Assembly (NCBI GenBank): GCA_026315105.1
Contig: CM048755.1
Coordinates: 760,201,301-760,265,300 of the forward strand
DNA from: Locusta migratoria
Taxonomy: Eukaryota; Arthropoda; Insecta; Orthoptera; Acrididae
Direction of reading: 5' to 3'
Length of the DNA: 64,000 nucleotides
The notes below the pieces were generated by a model that saw only the letters and a program-made list of their open reading frames with translations, was not told the origin of the DNA and searched no databases. Shown piece by piece: positions 12,140-21,539 of the stretch. Numbering within the stretch: the first letter of the stretch is position 1; every line of letters starts with the position of its first letter. Position numbers and translations under genes: made by a program.

Positions 12140-13341
12140 AGAAAACGAGTAGTAGAAATGCATTCTCTTCACTTATATTTCAGGTACTGCACAATGGTAT
12201 TCTTTGAACTGAAAATAAGTGTGTATGTTGAAGTCTTGTATTTAATTGAGGTAAATAAGGGCAGAATTGACTTACTGAATATAGTTGGTGTAATTCATGT
12301 GTGTTGACAGCAAAAGCATTTTACGGTATCAATCAGAGCAGGATTGACGAAGCACTGTCTGATGTACTAATAAGAGCCAGTATCAGTATGAAGGATTGTA
12401 AAACAAAGGTAAGCTTATTACACATTGAAATATATGTCCAAAGTCTTCAAAATATTTTTTTCATCAGTTGTATATTTTTACATTATTAGAAACTTTCGTC
12501 AAAGGATACGGGAACTACTGTTACGATATTTTCCAAGATATGTCAAAATATGTTACTATCACATTCGCACTAAGAAAGTATTATACCTTCAATTAATTTG
12601 TGGTTTTGCCAGATGATAAAATTTATTAGTTCATGAGTGTCATAATAAATTTACAAACTGAGTACAATTACAATTTCTGTTATAGCTTTTTAAACGCAGA
12701 CAATTAAATTTTTAATAAAATTATATTCATGGCAAAATCGGAATCCTTGTCTATTACTATATTATATTAAAACACGGCTCTTTTACTCTGTACATGCAAA
12801 AGTTCAGATCTTTACCATCCTAAATGTGGGTGTAAGGATATTTTTAGATATATGATTCCATTTTCCACAGCATCCCCTCACAAGTAGAGAACACGACCGG
12901 CTCACTATTTGCTTTCTCTCTCGTCTGCCTGTGCACTCTAGTCATACATAGAGTGCACTCACATCCGTACTTTTTCTGTTTTCTAATGAAATTCGCTAAA
13001 GTCTGTTGTCGTCAAGTATGAGGAATTCTTTAATTTTACGTTAAATATGGCGTGGGCTCTCATTTAGCTTCCTGATGGTATCATTTTACTGGAATCGTGT
13101 CCTCTCGGGTGCTATACTTAGAGACTTACGTCTTACAATGTAAGTTTTAGGAGGAAGTAAGCAAACTTAGGGTTTAACGTCCCGTCGACAACGTGGTCAT
13201 TAGGGACGGTAAGTTTTAGGAAACTAAAATACTTTGCAACTCACATTGAAGTGCATGGCATAGGGTTCATGGAACCGCTTTCGTAATATTTATCTACCGT
13301 TCCAGCGCGGGAAAAAGGAATGCCTAAATATTTCCGTTTTC
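12140..13341. other. no recognisable feature
   Basis: AT-rich spacer. Nothing recognisable on either strand. Confidence 0.4.
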
Positions 13342-13351
13342 GATCAGATTT

Positions 13352-13441
13352 TGCCGCGGTGGAGTAGCAAAGACGTCTAAGGCGCCTCGCTACGGACCGC
13401 GCGGTTGCTCGCCGTCGGAGGTTCGTGTCCTCCGTGGGGCA

Positions 13442-13491
<50 letters not shown>

Positions 13492-13578
13492 CCTTAGGTT
13501 AGTTTACCCTATTTTAAGCAGTTTGTAAGCTACGGACTGATGACCACGCAGTTTGGTCCAATAGATTTACAAACATTT
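13352..13578 (+). mobile_element. tRNA-headed SINE, family C, with internal (GT)n
   Basis: The head differs from family A (GCCGCGGTGGAGTAG..., then GCGCGGTTGCTCGCCGTCGG), while the 3' end is still GTTTGTAAGCTACGGACTGA to ACAAACATTTGA. The target duplication GATCAGATTT is at 13342-13351 and 13579-13588. The body is expanded by a (GT)n run at 13448-13490 that grew from the GTTTGTGT segment. Confidence 0.92.
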
Positions 13579-13588
13579 GATCAGATTT

Positions 13589-14041
13589 CCCTTATTCTGT
13601 TGCGATGATCATGTCACCCTACGTAGATTGGTGCTAACAAAATAAGTTCACACTCTGAAGATAATTTAATAGAACTCAAACTTTAATAAGATTTCTCTCT
13701 TGTACTAATTATCTCACTCGGTTAGTTTTAAGAGTGGGTACACTCGACTGTGTAGCACTTGTGTCAGGTAAGTCACTGAGATGTGCATGCAGCACAGCTG
13801 ATACTGCAGTTCTTCCAACAAGAAACACTAGCAACCGGTAGGAGCGCGACTGCTCACTAAGTGACGGAGTTTTAAAGTTACTGTGCAGCCGATGGCTCGG
13901 TGTGCACTTATCGACAGGGACGCCGCCCACCTCAGCCGTAAGTGATTTAACGATAGCTCTACAGTCGACACCATCTGAGCCCTCTTTTTGGTTGTTCCCG
14001 TGTGCAGCAGCTAGTATTTACCGATTTACTCTTGTCTTGCG
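13589..14041. other. no recognisable feature
   Basis: No supported gene or repeat. Confidence 0.35.
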
Positions 14042-14052
14042 CAAAGACTGAA

Positions 14053-14240
14053 AAAAAAAGTTTGTCAAGCTTATAGGACTTAATTGCGGGGTCATCAGTC
14101 CCTAAACTTACAAACTAACTTACACTAAAGACAGCACAAACAACCACGCCCGAGGTAGGATTCGAACCTCCACGGCGAGCAACCGCGCGCTCCGCAGCGA
14201 GACGCTTTAGACCGCTCGGCTACTCCACCGCGGCGCGGCA
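14053..14240 (-). mobile_element. SINE with family C head and family A/B tail
   Basis: On the minus strand the head is of the C type (CCGCGGTGGAGTAGCCGAGC then GCGCGGTTGCTCGCCGTGGA). The 3' half has the A/B diagnostic bases (AAGTTTAGGGACTGATGACC, then CAATTAAG) rather than the C version (GCTACGGACTGATGACCACG). An imperfect 11-bp duplication CAAAGACTGAA / CAAATACTGAA flanks it at 14042-14052 and 14241-14251. Confidence 0.85.
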
Positions 14241-14331
14241 CAAATACTGAAGTCTACGCTCGAATCTACACTCTCGATGTAACCCTTCTCTGCCACAGAA
14301 CTATTATGAGATTACTGCTTTGAACAGAAGT

Positions 14332-14397
14332 GTACCCTCCGCCACGCACCTTACGGTGAATTGCGGAGTATGTATGTAGATGTAGATGTAGATGAAG
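14332..14397 (+). mobile_element. CR1-type LINE 3' end
   Basis: CCTCCGCCACGCACCTTACG followed by a (GATGTA)n tail is the same 3' end that terminates the large CR1 copy at 28.8 kb, seen there in reverse complement. Only the terminal ~65 bp are identifiable. Confidence 0.75.
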
Positions 14398-14656
14398 TAA
14401 GGACAGTCTGGTTGACGGACTTTTATTTGCATCTGTTAACTGGATGCCTCCACGTTAGGTACACCACCTGTATCCATGTTATGTATTTGTTTATTATTTC
14501 AGTGCACTCCTTGTGATGGACCTCGTGACGACCTACCAGCCACCTATGGGGACGTAAGTTACTAAACCAAAAGCCTTTTGGTTCACAATAGATACAAGAC
14601 AGTTTTATTCCAAAAAAACTGGGTATAAAACAGAGAACACAAAGTTCAACTTCTTC

Positions 14657-14812
14657 CAAATGTTTATAAAGCTGTGGGACAAACTACAGTGGTCATCGCT
14701 CCCTACATAGTACTAAACTAACTTACGCTAAGCACAAAACGCACACACACATGCCTGAGGGAGGACTCTAAACTCCGCAGACTCGGCAGCAAGGCGGAGC
14801 CCAGTCCGGCTG
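14657..14812 (-). mobile_element. highly diverged SINE
   Basis: The 3' end (CCAAATGTTTATAAAGCTGT on the plus strand), the GGTCATCGCTCCCTA segment and an eroded head are still alignable to the other SINEs. Diverged and probably old. Confidence 0.65.
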
Positions 14813-14899
14813 GCTGTTCCCTGCCTTCGGCTGTCAGACACTCTCAGCTTGATGGCCTGTACACTTGCGCATAACAGTTCGTGATCGGGTGCGCTCACT

Positions 14900-15335
14900 T
14901 TAGTTCGCGGCTCTGGCGCGAACTAGTTCGTTCTTTTAGTTCGTCCGCTCCCAGTGACGTCTGAGCGGCGTGGTCTGCGCATTTAGGTGGAGGGTCTCGT
15001 TCCCCCACTTAGCTGCTTCATGCGCTTGCTGCTTGAGCCGCTAACGATATCAGGCAAACCAAAAGAAACTGTTTGTGGATAATTTCTCCCGTTTAAGTTT
15101 TGAGTTATCTCTATATCTTGGCATTATGGAATTTATTAGTTAGATTGCAGAATACTTCAAAACAGAATTTTTGTAGCACTGAACTACGTACTCTAGCAGG
15201 CAGACAGACGCTCACCTCGAAATGGCTCTCATCAGCAGAAGGCAAACACGTGATTTTTAATTCTGCTGCGCTCCCTCTCGCTATTGCCCGTCGGTCTTTG
15301 GAAAAGAGTCCAACGAACTAAGAACCGAGATACGT
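14900..15335. repeat. unnamed repeat U1, copy 1
   Basis: This block matches, in the same order, the sequence around 19300-19791 plus 21398-21510. Shared anchors are TTAAGTTTTGAGTT, GGCAGACAGACGCTCACCTCGAAATGG / CTCGGCTCGAAATGACGG, CAGAAGGCAAACACG / CAGAAGGTAATCACG and CCAACGAACTAAG / GGACGAACTAAG. The left end carries GCGAACTAGTTCGTTC, whose inverted relative occurs at the right of copy 2. No coding frame is recognised. It is probably a non-autonomous DNA element, which is an inference. Confidence 0.6.
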
Positions 15336-15341
15336 TTGACA

Positions 15342-15490
15342 TAATAGTTCGCGGCCGATCGCGCATATTTTAGTACGCGACCGATCGCGCATATTTTAGT
15401 TCGCGACCGATCGCGCATATTTTAGTTCGCGACCGATGGCGGATATTTTAGTTCGCGACCGATCGCGCATATTTTAGTTCGCGACCGGTA
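15342..15490. repeat. 26-bp CpG-rich minisatellite, about 5.5 units
   Basis: The unit contains TTTTAGTTCGCGACCGATCG followed by CGCATA and recurs every 26 bp with few substitutions. Each unit carries several CpGs and the self-complementary core CGATCG. It sits directly beside U1 copy 1, whose own TTAGTTCG segments are probably its seed. Confidence 0.93.
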
Positions 15491-15559
15491 GCTCTCCTCT
15501 TAGTTCGCAGCTCGGCTGCGAAGGAGGTCGCTCATTTTAGTTCGTCTCCTCTTTTTGAC

Positions 15560-16273
15560 TTTTGCTACCGCTACTAAAAGAGCTCTTTCTTTTGTTATAA
15601 CAACTTTTTTATATAATACGTGTTGCCCAAGCGTGTGCTATTACCCGTATTTTTGGGCAATTAGACACCAAATACTTCAGCAAATAAACCAGTTATTTAC
15701 ACAAATGCGTGGTTTCAACTAGTTTGCATACAGAGTAATCGTAGTATTTCATTTTTTAAATGGATTTCTTTCTTTATTTAATAAGTCATTGAAGGAACAT
15801 TACCTACAAAATATGCTAAATGCGTCTATTTTCGTGAACAAAAATGCACTTTCATAAATGACTTTTTAATTTTTATAAAGTTTTGGTAGTGATCGACAAA
15901 AAATATTACTACTAAGGCACAAATAATATACCTATAACATTAACAAAAGAAACCTTTTCTATTTGTTGCATAACAATTAGGCACACAAAAAATAATCATG
16001 AGCCTAGAGTGAGAACGTATTTACTCATTTTTGTGCGTAATATCGTCATTCTTCTAATTATCAAGTTACATATCATAAAAATGTACATATTATTATGTAG
16101 AAATATTAATGTTGAAACTTTATTCGTTGGGAACGTTGTGCAAACAGTTGCTGAGGGAAGTATTAGTCAACTTCCTCCCCCCCCCCCCCCGCTCGAGCAA
16201 GTTCCACGCACAGAAACGCATTTTTGTCTTCGGTGCTGGGCGAACCCAATCCTTTGTTTCGGAAGGGCGGCCA
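15560..16273. other. no gene; poly-C tract
   Basis: AT-rich spacer with a run of about 13 C at 16176-16190. No gene is supported. Confidence 0.4.
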
Positions 16274-16402
16274 CCTCAGTTCAGGGCCGACGCAAGCCCA
16301 AGTACCGCCCCGTGCGAGCTGCTAAATTGCCGCCCCTCCCCCCAAACCGTTTTATTTTTATTTATTTATTTATTTACAGAACTATGTGGAATTTTATTTA
16401 AA

Positions 16403-16669
16403 CAAATCCGTAGGAAATGTCAGCAATCAATCGCAATTTTTGTTTTTACTTTTCAGATCTACCTCTAGGTTTCAACCACTGAGTGGCCAGTCTCAAAGCT
16501 TTTAATACGTGCTTTCATCCAAACCGTCATGTTGACAGTTACGTTCAGTATGAGGGTATAGATGTAAAGATAAAGCATTGAGAATAGCCACACTGTGCCC
16601 GAAATCCATGTAGATCCGGAAAATGAAAACAAAAATTGCGACTGATTGGTGACATTCTCTACAGATTTG
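16403..16669. repeat. inverted repeat with ~150-bp spacer
   Basis: The arm at 16403-16461 is complementary to 16610-16669 at roughly 50 of 60 positions, with shared core CAAAAATTGCGA. It lies in the left part of the hAT-type element and could form a stem-loop in RNA. The 101-codon frame across it is not accepted as a gene. Confidence 0.75.
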
Positions 16670-16899
16670 TACAAAACAGTCGCTGGGAACCAGCTCAAAA
16701 ATGGAGTCAAACCTAATTGAAGAAATCTACCTAATTTCAATAATCCTTGTGAATTTACAAAAATGTTCAAATGTGTGTGAAATATTATTGTAGGATACGC
16801 TGTTCAGGAGATGAAGTCATAATAATTAAGCCGCGTGATATTGAATTTCAGGCCGAATTTCACTGCACCCGCAGGTGAAACCGTCAAAGAGTGTTCAAA

Positions 16900-17106
16900 A
16901 ATGTTCAAATGTTTGTTAAGCTTATGGGACTTAACTACGGGGTCATCAACCCCTAAACTTACAAACTACTTATGAACTACTTACGAACTACTTACGAACT
17001 AGGACGGCACAAATATCCATGCCCGAGGGGGGATTCGAACCCCCGACCGTAGTGGCCGTGCAGACCGTAACTGGAGCGCCTCAGTCCCCTCGGCCACCGC
17101 GGCCGG
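16900..17106 (-). mobile_element. tRNA-headed SINE, family A
   Basis: Complete copy, with a small internal tandem duplication of the ACTACTTACGA motif in the body. The target duplication is not clear. Confidence 0.9.
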
Positions 17107-17369
17107 CGGAAGACAATGGAGAGAGTAAGAATAAGAAGATAGAGTAATATAATAATTCAATAAATACACAGCCGGGCATCGATGGGTACTAATGCTAGTC
17201 GGAATATATTAACTAACTGCACTACGGTTGTTCAGTTAAAAGAACTGACACTCGACATCTGTCGTAATTTCCATGTGTCAGTTCTTTCGTGTCTGATTAT
17301 GGAACAAGGGGCAACAAATTAGTCATCGGCGTATCACTTCACTTTTCTTCGCTTTATCTTCATTCTGGC

Positions 17370-17397
17370 TAGATGTAGTAGATGTGGATGTAGATTG
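17370..17397 (+). mobile_element. possible CR1 3' tail scrap
   Basis: AGATGTAGTAGATGTGGATG resembles the (GATGTA)n tail of the CR1 copies here, but no upstream CR1 sequence is recognisable. Confidence 0.3.
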
Positions 17398-17799
17398 GGA
17401 GGACGCGTGCTTATTTGCCGACTTGCTAATTTTTGAAGAAACAGATCATAAGAAAAATAAATTTTCCTATTCTGTAATCTTGAAGGAGATATATTCCAAC
17501 TTATGACTAACATGCATGCGCAATACTAATTTTACGTTATATGAAAAGCGCTAACCTATTAAATCCCAAGTTGCAAGAAATTGGGACGCACCAATTCATC
17601 TGTTCTTACGAAACGCAATGAATGTGCTTCTGACCGATCTTGACTAACTCGGCGAACAACCGAAACGAATTCTGCAGTTTTCGTTGTACAGGACGCAACA
17701 ATCGCCTGGAAAGACGAAGTGGTGACGCGGCAGTGCCAGGGACTAGGTCACGTGACAAGATAACAGCGAGGCTACGGTTAAACTAGCGAAAGAAGCAAG

Positions 17800-18360
17800 A
17801 ATCTCACAGTAATTATGTGACCGATGATATGGATAAATGTATTATCAAGCAGCAATTTCCATGGCATTACGACCCATAGAAGGAAATACGAGCTTTGCGA
17901 AAACTGCACAACTTTTTTCAAACTGAAATGAGCTTCAAAGCTAGCAAGGAAATTTTTAGAAGCAATGTTCTATCTGTCAATATATGTTTTAGAAGGTGTC
18001 AAAATTTTTGTTTTTTGCGGACGAGAGGGCATTGATGCTAAAAGACCATACTTTCTCGGGTTTTCATCAAAAACAAAGCGACCAGTAGTATACTTTAATG
18101 AAATATGGATTCACGCGCATTATACAGCAAATGAATGTTGGCAAAGTGATAGTGTGCGGTCAGAGTTTAATTGTTGTTCATGCAGGCGGAGAAAGGTGTT
18201 ACATGGCTCAAAAACCAAAACGTCCGATTATCACTCAGAAACGGATAGCAAAAATTTCCAAAAATACGTCGAAACCCAACTTATGCCAGGCTTACTAGCA
18301 ATGTCTTTATCCCTTGTAACTACTCACAGCGTATTTACCCATTCTGAATACTTCTAGCAA
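17800..18360 (+). pseudogene. mariner/Tc1-superfamily transposase pseudogene
   Basis: Two plus-strand frames together resemble a DDE transposase. The segment around 17880-17990 resembles the helix-turn-helix linker. KRPVVYFNEIWIHAHYTANE matches the family's YLDETWVHAHYT catalytic block, with the first catalytic Asp replaced by Asn. LIVVHAGGE in another frame and SDYHSETDSKNFQKYVETQL match the following blocks. At least one frameshift falls near 18150, and the region of the last catalytic residue is unrecognisable. No matching TIRs were found. It lies inside the 16.3-19.1 kb hAT-type element. Confidence 0.72.
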
Positions 18361-18365
18361 ATGAA

Positions 18366-18561
18366 ATGTTCAAATGTTTGTGAAGCTTAAGGGACTTAAC
18401 TGTGGGATCATCAGTTCCTAAACTTACAAACTACTCATGAACTACCTTATACTAAAGACGACACAAACATCCATGCCCGAGGGGAGATTCGAACCCCCGA
18501 CGGCGGACGTCCACGCGCACCCAACACGGCGCTCCAGTACGCGCGGCTAATCCGCCGCGGC
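18366..18561 (-). mobile_element. tRNA-headed SINE, variant head
   Basis: The 3' half is as in family B (GACACAAACATCCATGCCCG on the plus strand). The anticodon-arm region (CGTCCACGCGCACCCAACAC) is unlike the other copies. Only a weak flanking duplication (around TTCTAGC) was seen. Confidence 0.88.
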
Positions 18562-19075
18562 ATATTTCTAGCCATTTTAGGTGTCGGAAATGTTCGACTG
18601 TAGTAATGTTCAACCATTTTTTTCCTTAATGCGGAAAGAATGAAACACTCGGAAACTGCCATTGAAGGGCTCATCAAAATTGCTTCAGGCTTAATGTGTA
18701 ACCGCAGTATCTAACATTACATTCGAATTTCCAAATTAGATTTCGTATTCTGCAAAATTAGTTGTGAGTAAACGCATGGCGCGTAAGAGGCCGGCAGCGC
18801 TCCACTGGCGTGTACGCCAGCTGCTTCCTCCTCTCTTTCCTCACGCCGGTGCTGCCACAGTGGAGAGGAACACATCAGTTTTCCTCCTTTCCCTTGTTCA
18901 ACAGGGGTAGTCAGGCGCCATGCCAAAGTTCCCGAAGCCGCTCCCTCCGAGCTTTGGTTTCGAATCCCCTCTTGGGCATGAATGTTGAGTCTGTCCTAAA
19001 AAATAAAAAAGGGGGGAGGGGGACGGCAGCTTTGCCGCCCCCCCGCACGTGGCTTGCGCCGGCCCTGCCTCAGTT

Positions 19076-19299
19076 GCATCCAAAGTCAAGTCAGCCAAGT
19101 CAACCTCACACTTATTACAGAATTTATTTTGTATTAACAAATGAAATAGAAGAAATTTTTTATCTTCACGCTAGCGACATTGATGACATTGGGTTTCGAC
19201 CTTTACAGTCTGACGACAGGCAGTAAACTACAGTTTTGTAGCTAATTAATTCTATACGTGTTCGTTGCTTTATAGTGTTAGTGTCGCTTATACGACGTT
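19076..19299. other. no recognisable feature
   Basis: Short spacer between the hAT-type element and U1 copy 2. Confidence 0.35.
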
Positions 19300-19442
19300 A
19301 TCCTCAACATTCTATCCCAGGAGCCGTCGACAGTATCATGCAGGCGAGAGAAAATTGTTGATGCAAACGATGTTAAGTTTTGAGTTCTCTTCACTTCCTT
19401 ACACTATGGAATGAGGGTTATATTTAGACACTGCTGAATACC

Positions 19443-19645
19443 GCCGGCCGCGGTGGCCGAGGGGACTGAGGCGCTCCAGTCACGGTCTGCACGGCCACTA
19501 CGGTCGGGGGTTCGAATCCCCCCTCGGGCATGAATATTTGTGCCGTCCTTAGTCTTAGTTAGTTCGTAAGTAGTTTGTAAGTTTAGGGACTAATAACCCA
19601 GTAGTTAAGTCCCATAAGCTATACAACCATTTGAATATTTTTGAA
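19443..19645 (+). mobile_element. tRNA-headed SINE, family A, inserted in U1
   Basis: Complete copy with the 10-bp target duplication GCTGAATACC at 19433-19442 and 19646-19655. It interrupts U1 copy 2, so it is younger than U1. Confidence 0.93.
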
Positions 19646-19791
19646 GCTGAATACCTTAGAAAAGAAAATTTGTGGCAGTGAACTGTAAAACTACAGCTGA
19701 GCTGCATCTCGGCTCGAAATGACGGTAACTGGCAGAAGGTAATCACGCGATTTTGCGCGCTCTCGCGTCCTGTCGCTGTTCCCCGTCAGTT

Positions 19792-21397
19792 AGTCCTGTG
19801 AAGTTGGCACCCCTTTTTTTGGAAAATGAACATTTTTTTCAGAGTTCTAGACAGATATACAATAGTTCTGGAGTTCTCTGTACAAAATTTAAATAGTTCT
19901 GCATAATTTCGCTGAAAAAATAGGAAAAATTACCACAAAATTTAGTTTTTTCAAACTAATTTTCTGCCTAATTGTTCAAACATAGTTCTGATCACAGTTC
20001 TAAATAGCACTCAAAGAGTTCTGCAGAAAATCCTAATGATATTTTTTTGCCCAGGTAATAGGTCACGAGCTAATTGCGTAAATAGGGAGAAAAACTACAC
20101 AAAATTGCGCCTGAGTCGTGTGAAGTTGGCACCCCTTTTTTCAAAAATGTAAATTTTTTCAGAGTTCTAGACAGATATGCAATAGTTCTGGAGTTCTCTG
20201 TACAAAATTTGAATAGTTCTGCAGAATTTCGCTGAAAAAATAGTAAAAATTACCACAAACTTGAGTTTTTTTAGTTTTTTTAAATAATTATTTGCCTATT
20301 AGCGCAAACATAGTTCTGATCACAGTTTTAAATAGCTGTCAAAGAGTTATACAGGAAATCCTAATAGCATTTTTCTGTGCAGATTATACTTTATGAGATA
20401 ATTACAATAATGGAGTATTCATTTACATGCTACTGTGGAATTTGCACCCGTTTTTTCTAAAAAATTAGACTTTTTTTCCAGAGTTCTAGGGACATGTGCA
20501 ATAGTTCTTATTTACGATAAGCAGTAATCACTCAGACGTAAAAACAACAAATTGAATGTGCAGCGGATAGAATATCTGTCAAGACCTAAGAAAAATGTAT
20601 ATTTCTCGAATAACGGGCACAAATAAGACAGCTTATCAGATATTCCAAATTTTTTTTCGGGTAATTACATAGAAATATTCACATGAACACTAGAACTATA
20701 GTATATGTACACAGAACCCCAAAAAACAATGTGTATTTCTCCAAAAAAAATGGTGCCAATTTACAGTAACGTGAGAATGGATTCCACATTACTGCCTTTA
20801 TCTGATAAAGTATAATCTGCACAGAAAAATATCATTAGGATTTCCTGTAAAATTCTTTGACAGCTATTTAAAACTGTGATCAGAACTATGTTTGTGCTAA
20901 TAGGCAAATAAATATTTAAAAAAAAAACTAAAAAACTCAAGTTTGTGGTAATTTTTACTATTTTTTCGGCGAAATTCTGCAGAACTATTTAAATTTTGTG
21001 CAGAGAACTCCAGAACTATTGCATATCTGCCTAGAACTCTGAAAAAAATGCACATTTTTGAGAAAAGGGGTGCCAACTTCACAGTAGTGTGTAAATGGAT
21101 TCCCCATTATTGCAATTATCTCATGAAGTATAATCTTCACAGAAAAATGTCATTAGGATTTCCTGTAGAACTCTTTGAGAGCTATTTAGAACTGTGATCA
21201 GAACTATGTTTGAACAATTAGGCAGAAAATTATTTTGAAAAAAACTAAATTTTGTGGTAATTTTTCCTATTTTTTCGGCGAAATTATGCAGAACTATTTA
21301 AATTTTGTACAGAGAACTCCAGAACTATTGTATACCTGTCTAGAACTCTGAAAAAAATTTACATTTTCCAAAAAAGGGGTGCCAACTTCACAGGACT
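19792..21397. mobile_element. 1.6-kb foldback transposon with 9-bp target duplication (Mutator-like candidate)
   Basis: The ends read AGTCCTGTGAAGTTGGCACC and its exact inverse. The flanking CCGTCAGTT is present at 19783-19791 and 21398-21406. Each half is a long arm of about 700 bp complementary to the other. Each arm is itself built of two to three head-to-tail units of about 320 bp starting GTGAAGTTGGCACC (19797, 20119, a decayed one near 20435). Units share ATAGTTCTGGAGTTCTCTGT and CATAGTTCTGATCACAG motifs. The central ~200 bp (about 20520-20720) is unpaired and non-coding. A 9-bp duplication plus very long inverted repeats fits MULE/foldback elements; the superfamily is inferred. Confidence 0.88.
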
Positions 21398-21539
21398 CCG
21401 TCAGTTTTCGGAAAAGGAGCGGACGAACTAAGAGGCGATGGATCTGCGAACCAGTTCGTGTAGTTCGCCTGTTGGAGCGCTCTTCCGAACTAGTTCGTTC
21501 GCGAACTACACGAGACTAATAGCCTGCAGTTCCTAGAAG

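Larger units (their letters stand above)
16282..19067. mobile_element. hAT-type DNA transposon, non-autonomous or gutted
   Basis: The left end CAGGGCCGACGCAAGCC and the inverted right end CAGGGCCGGCGCAAGCC differ at one base. Both are flanked by a perfect 8-bp duplication CCTCAGTT at 16274-16281 and 19068-19075. An 8-bp duplication with CAGGG ends is characteristic of the hAT superfamily. Further in, both ends are GC-rich with CCGCCCC runs. No hAT transposase frame is seen inside. The 2.8-kb interior instead holds an inverted repeat, two SINEs and a mariner-like pseudogene, so the element is a host for later insertions or a composite. Confidence 0.82.
19300..21510. repeat. unnamed repeat U1, copy 2, split by a SINE and a foldback element
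   Basis: U1 sequence occupies about 19300-19442, 19646-19791 and 21398-21510. Removing the two inserts restores collinearity with copy 1 at 14900-15335. The right end contains GAACTAGTTCGTTCGCGAAC, a nested palindrome. Confidence 0.62.

Noticed and set aside
16009..16468. Two overlapping plus-strand frames of 119-130 codons
   Set aside because: They run across a poly-C tract and the hAT-type terminus and resemble no known protein.
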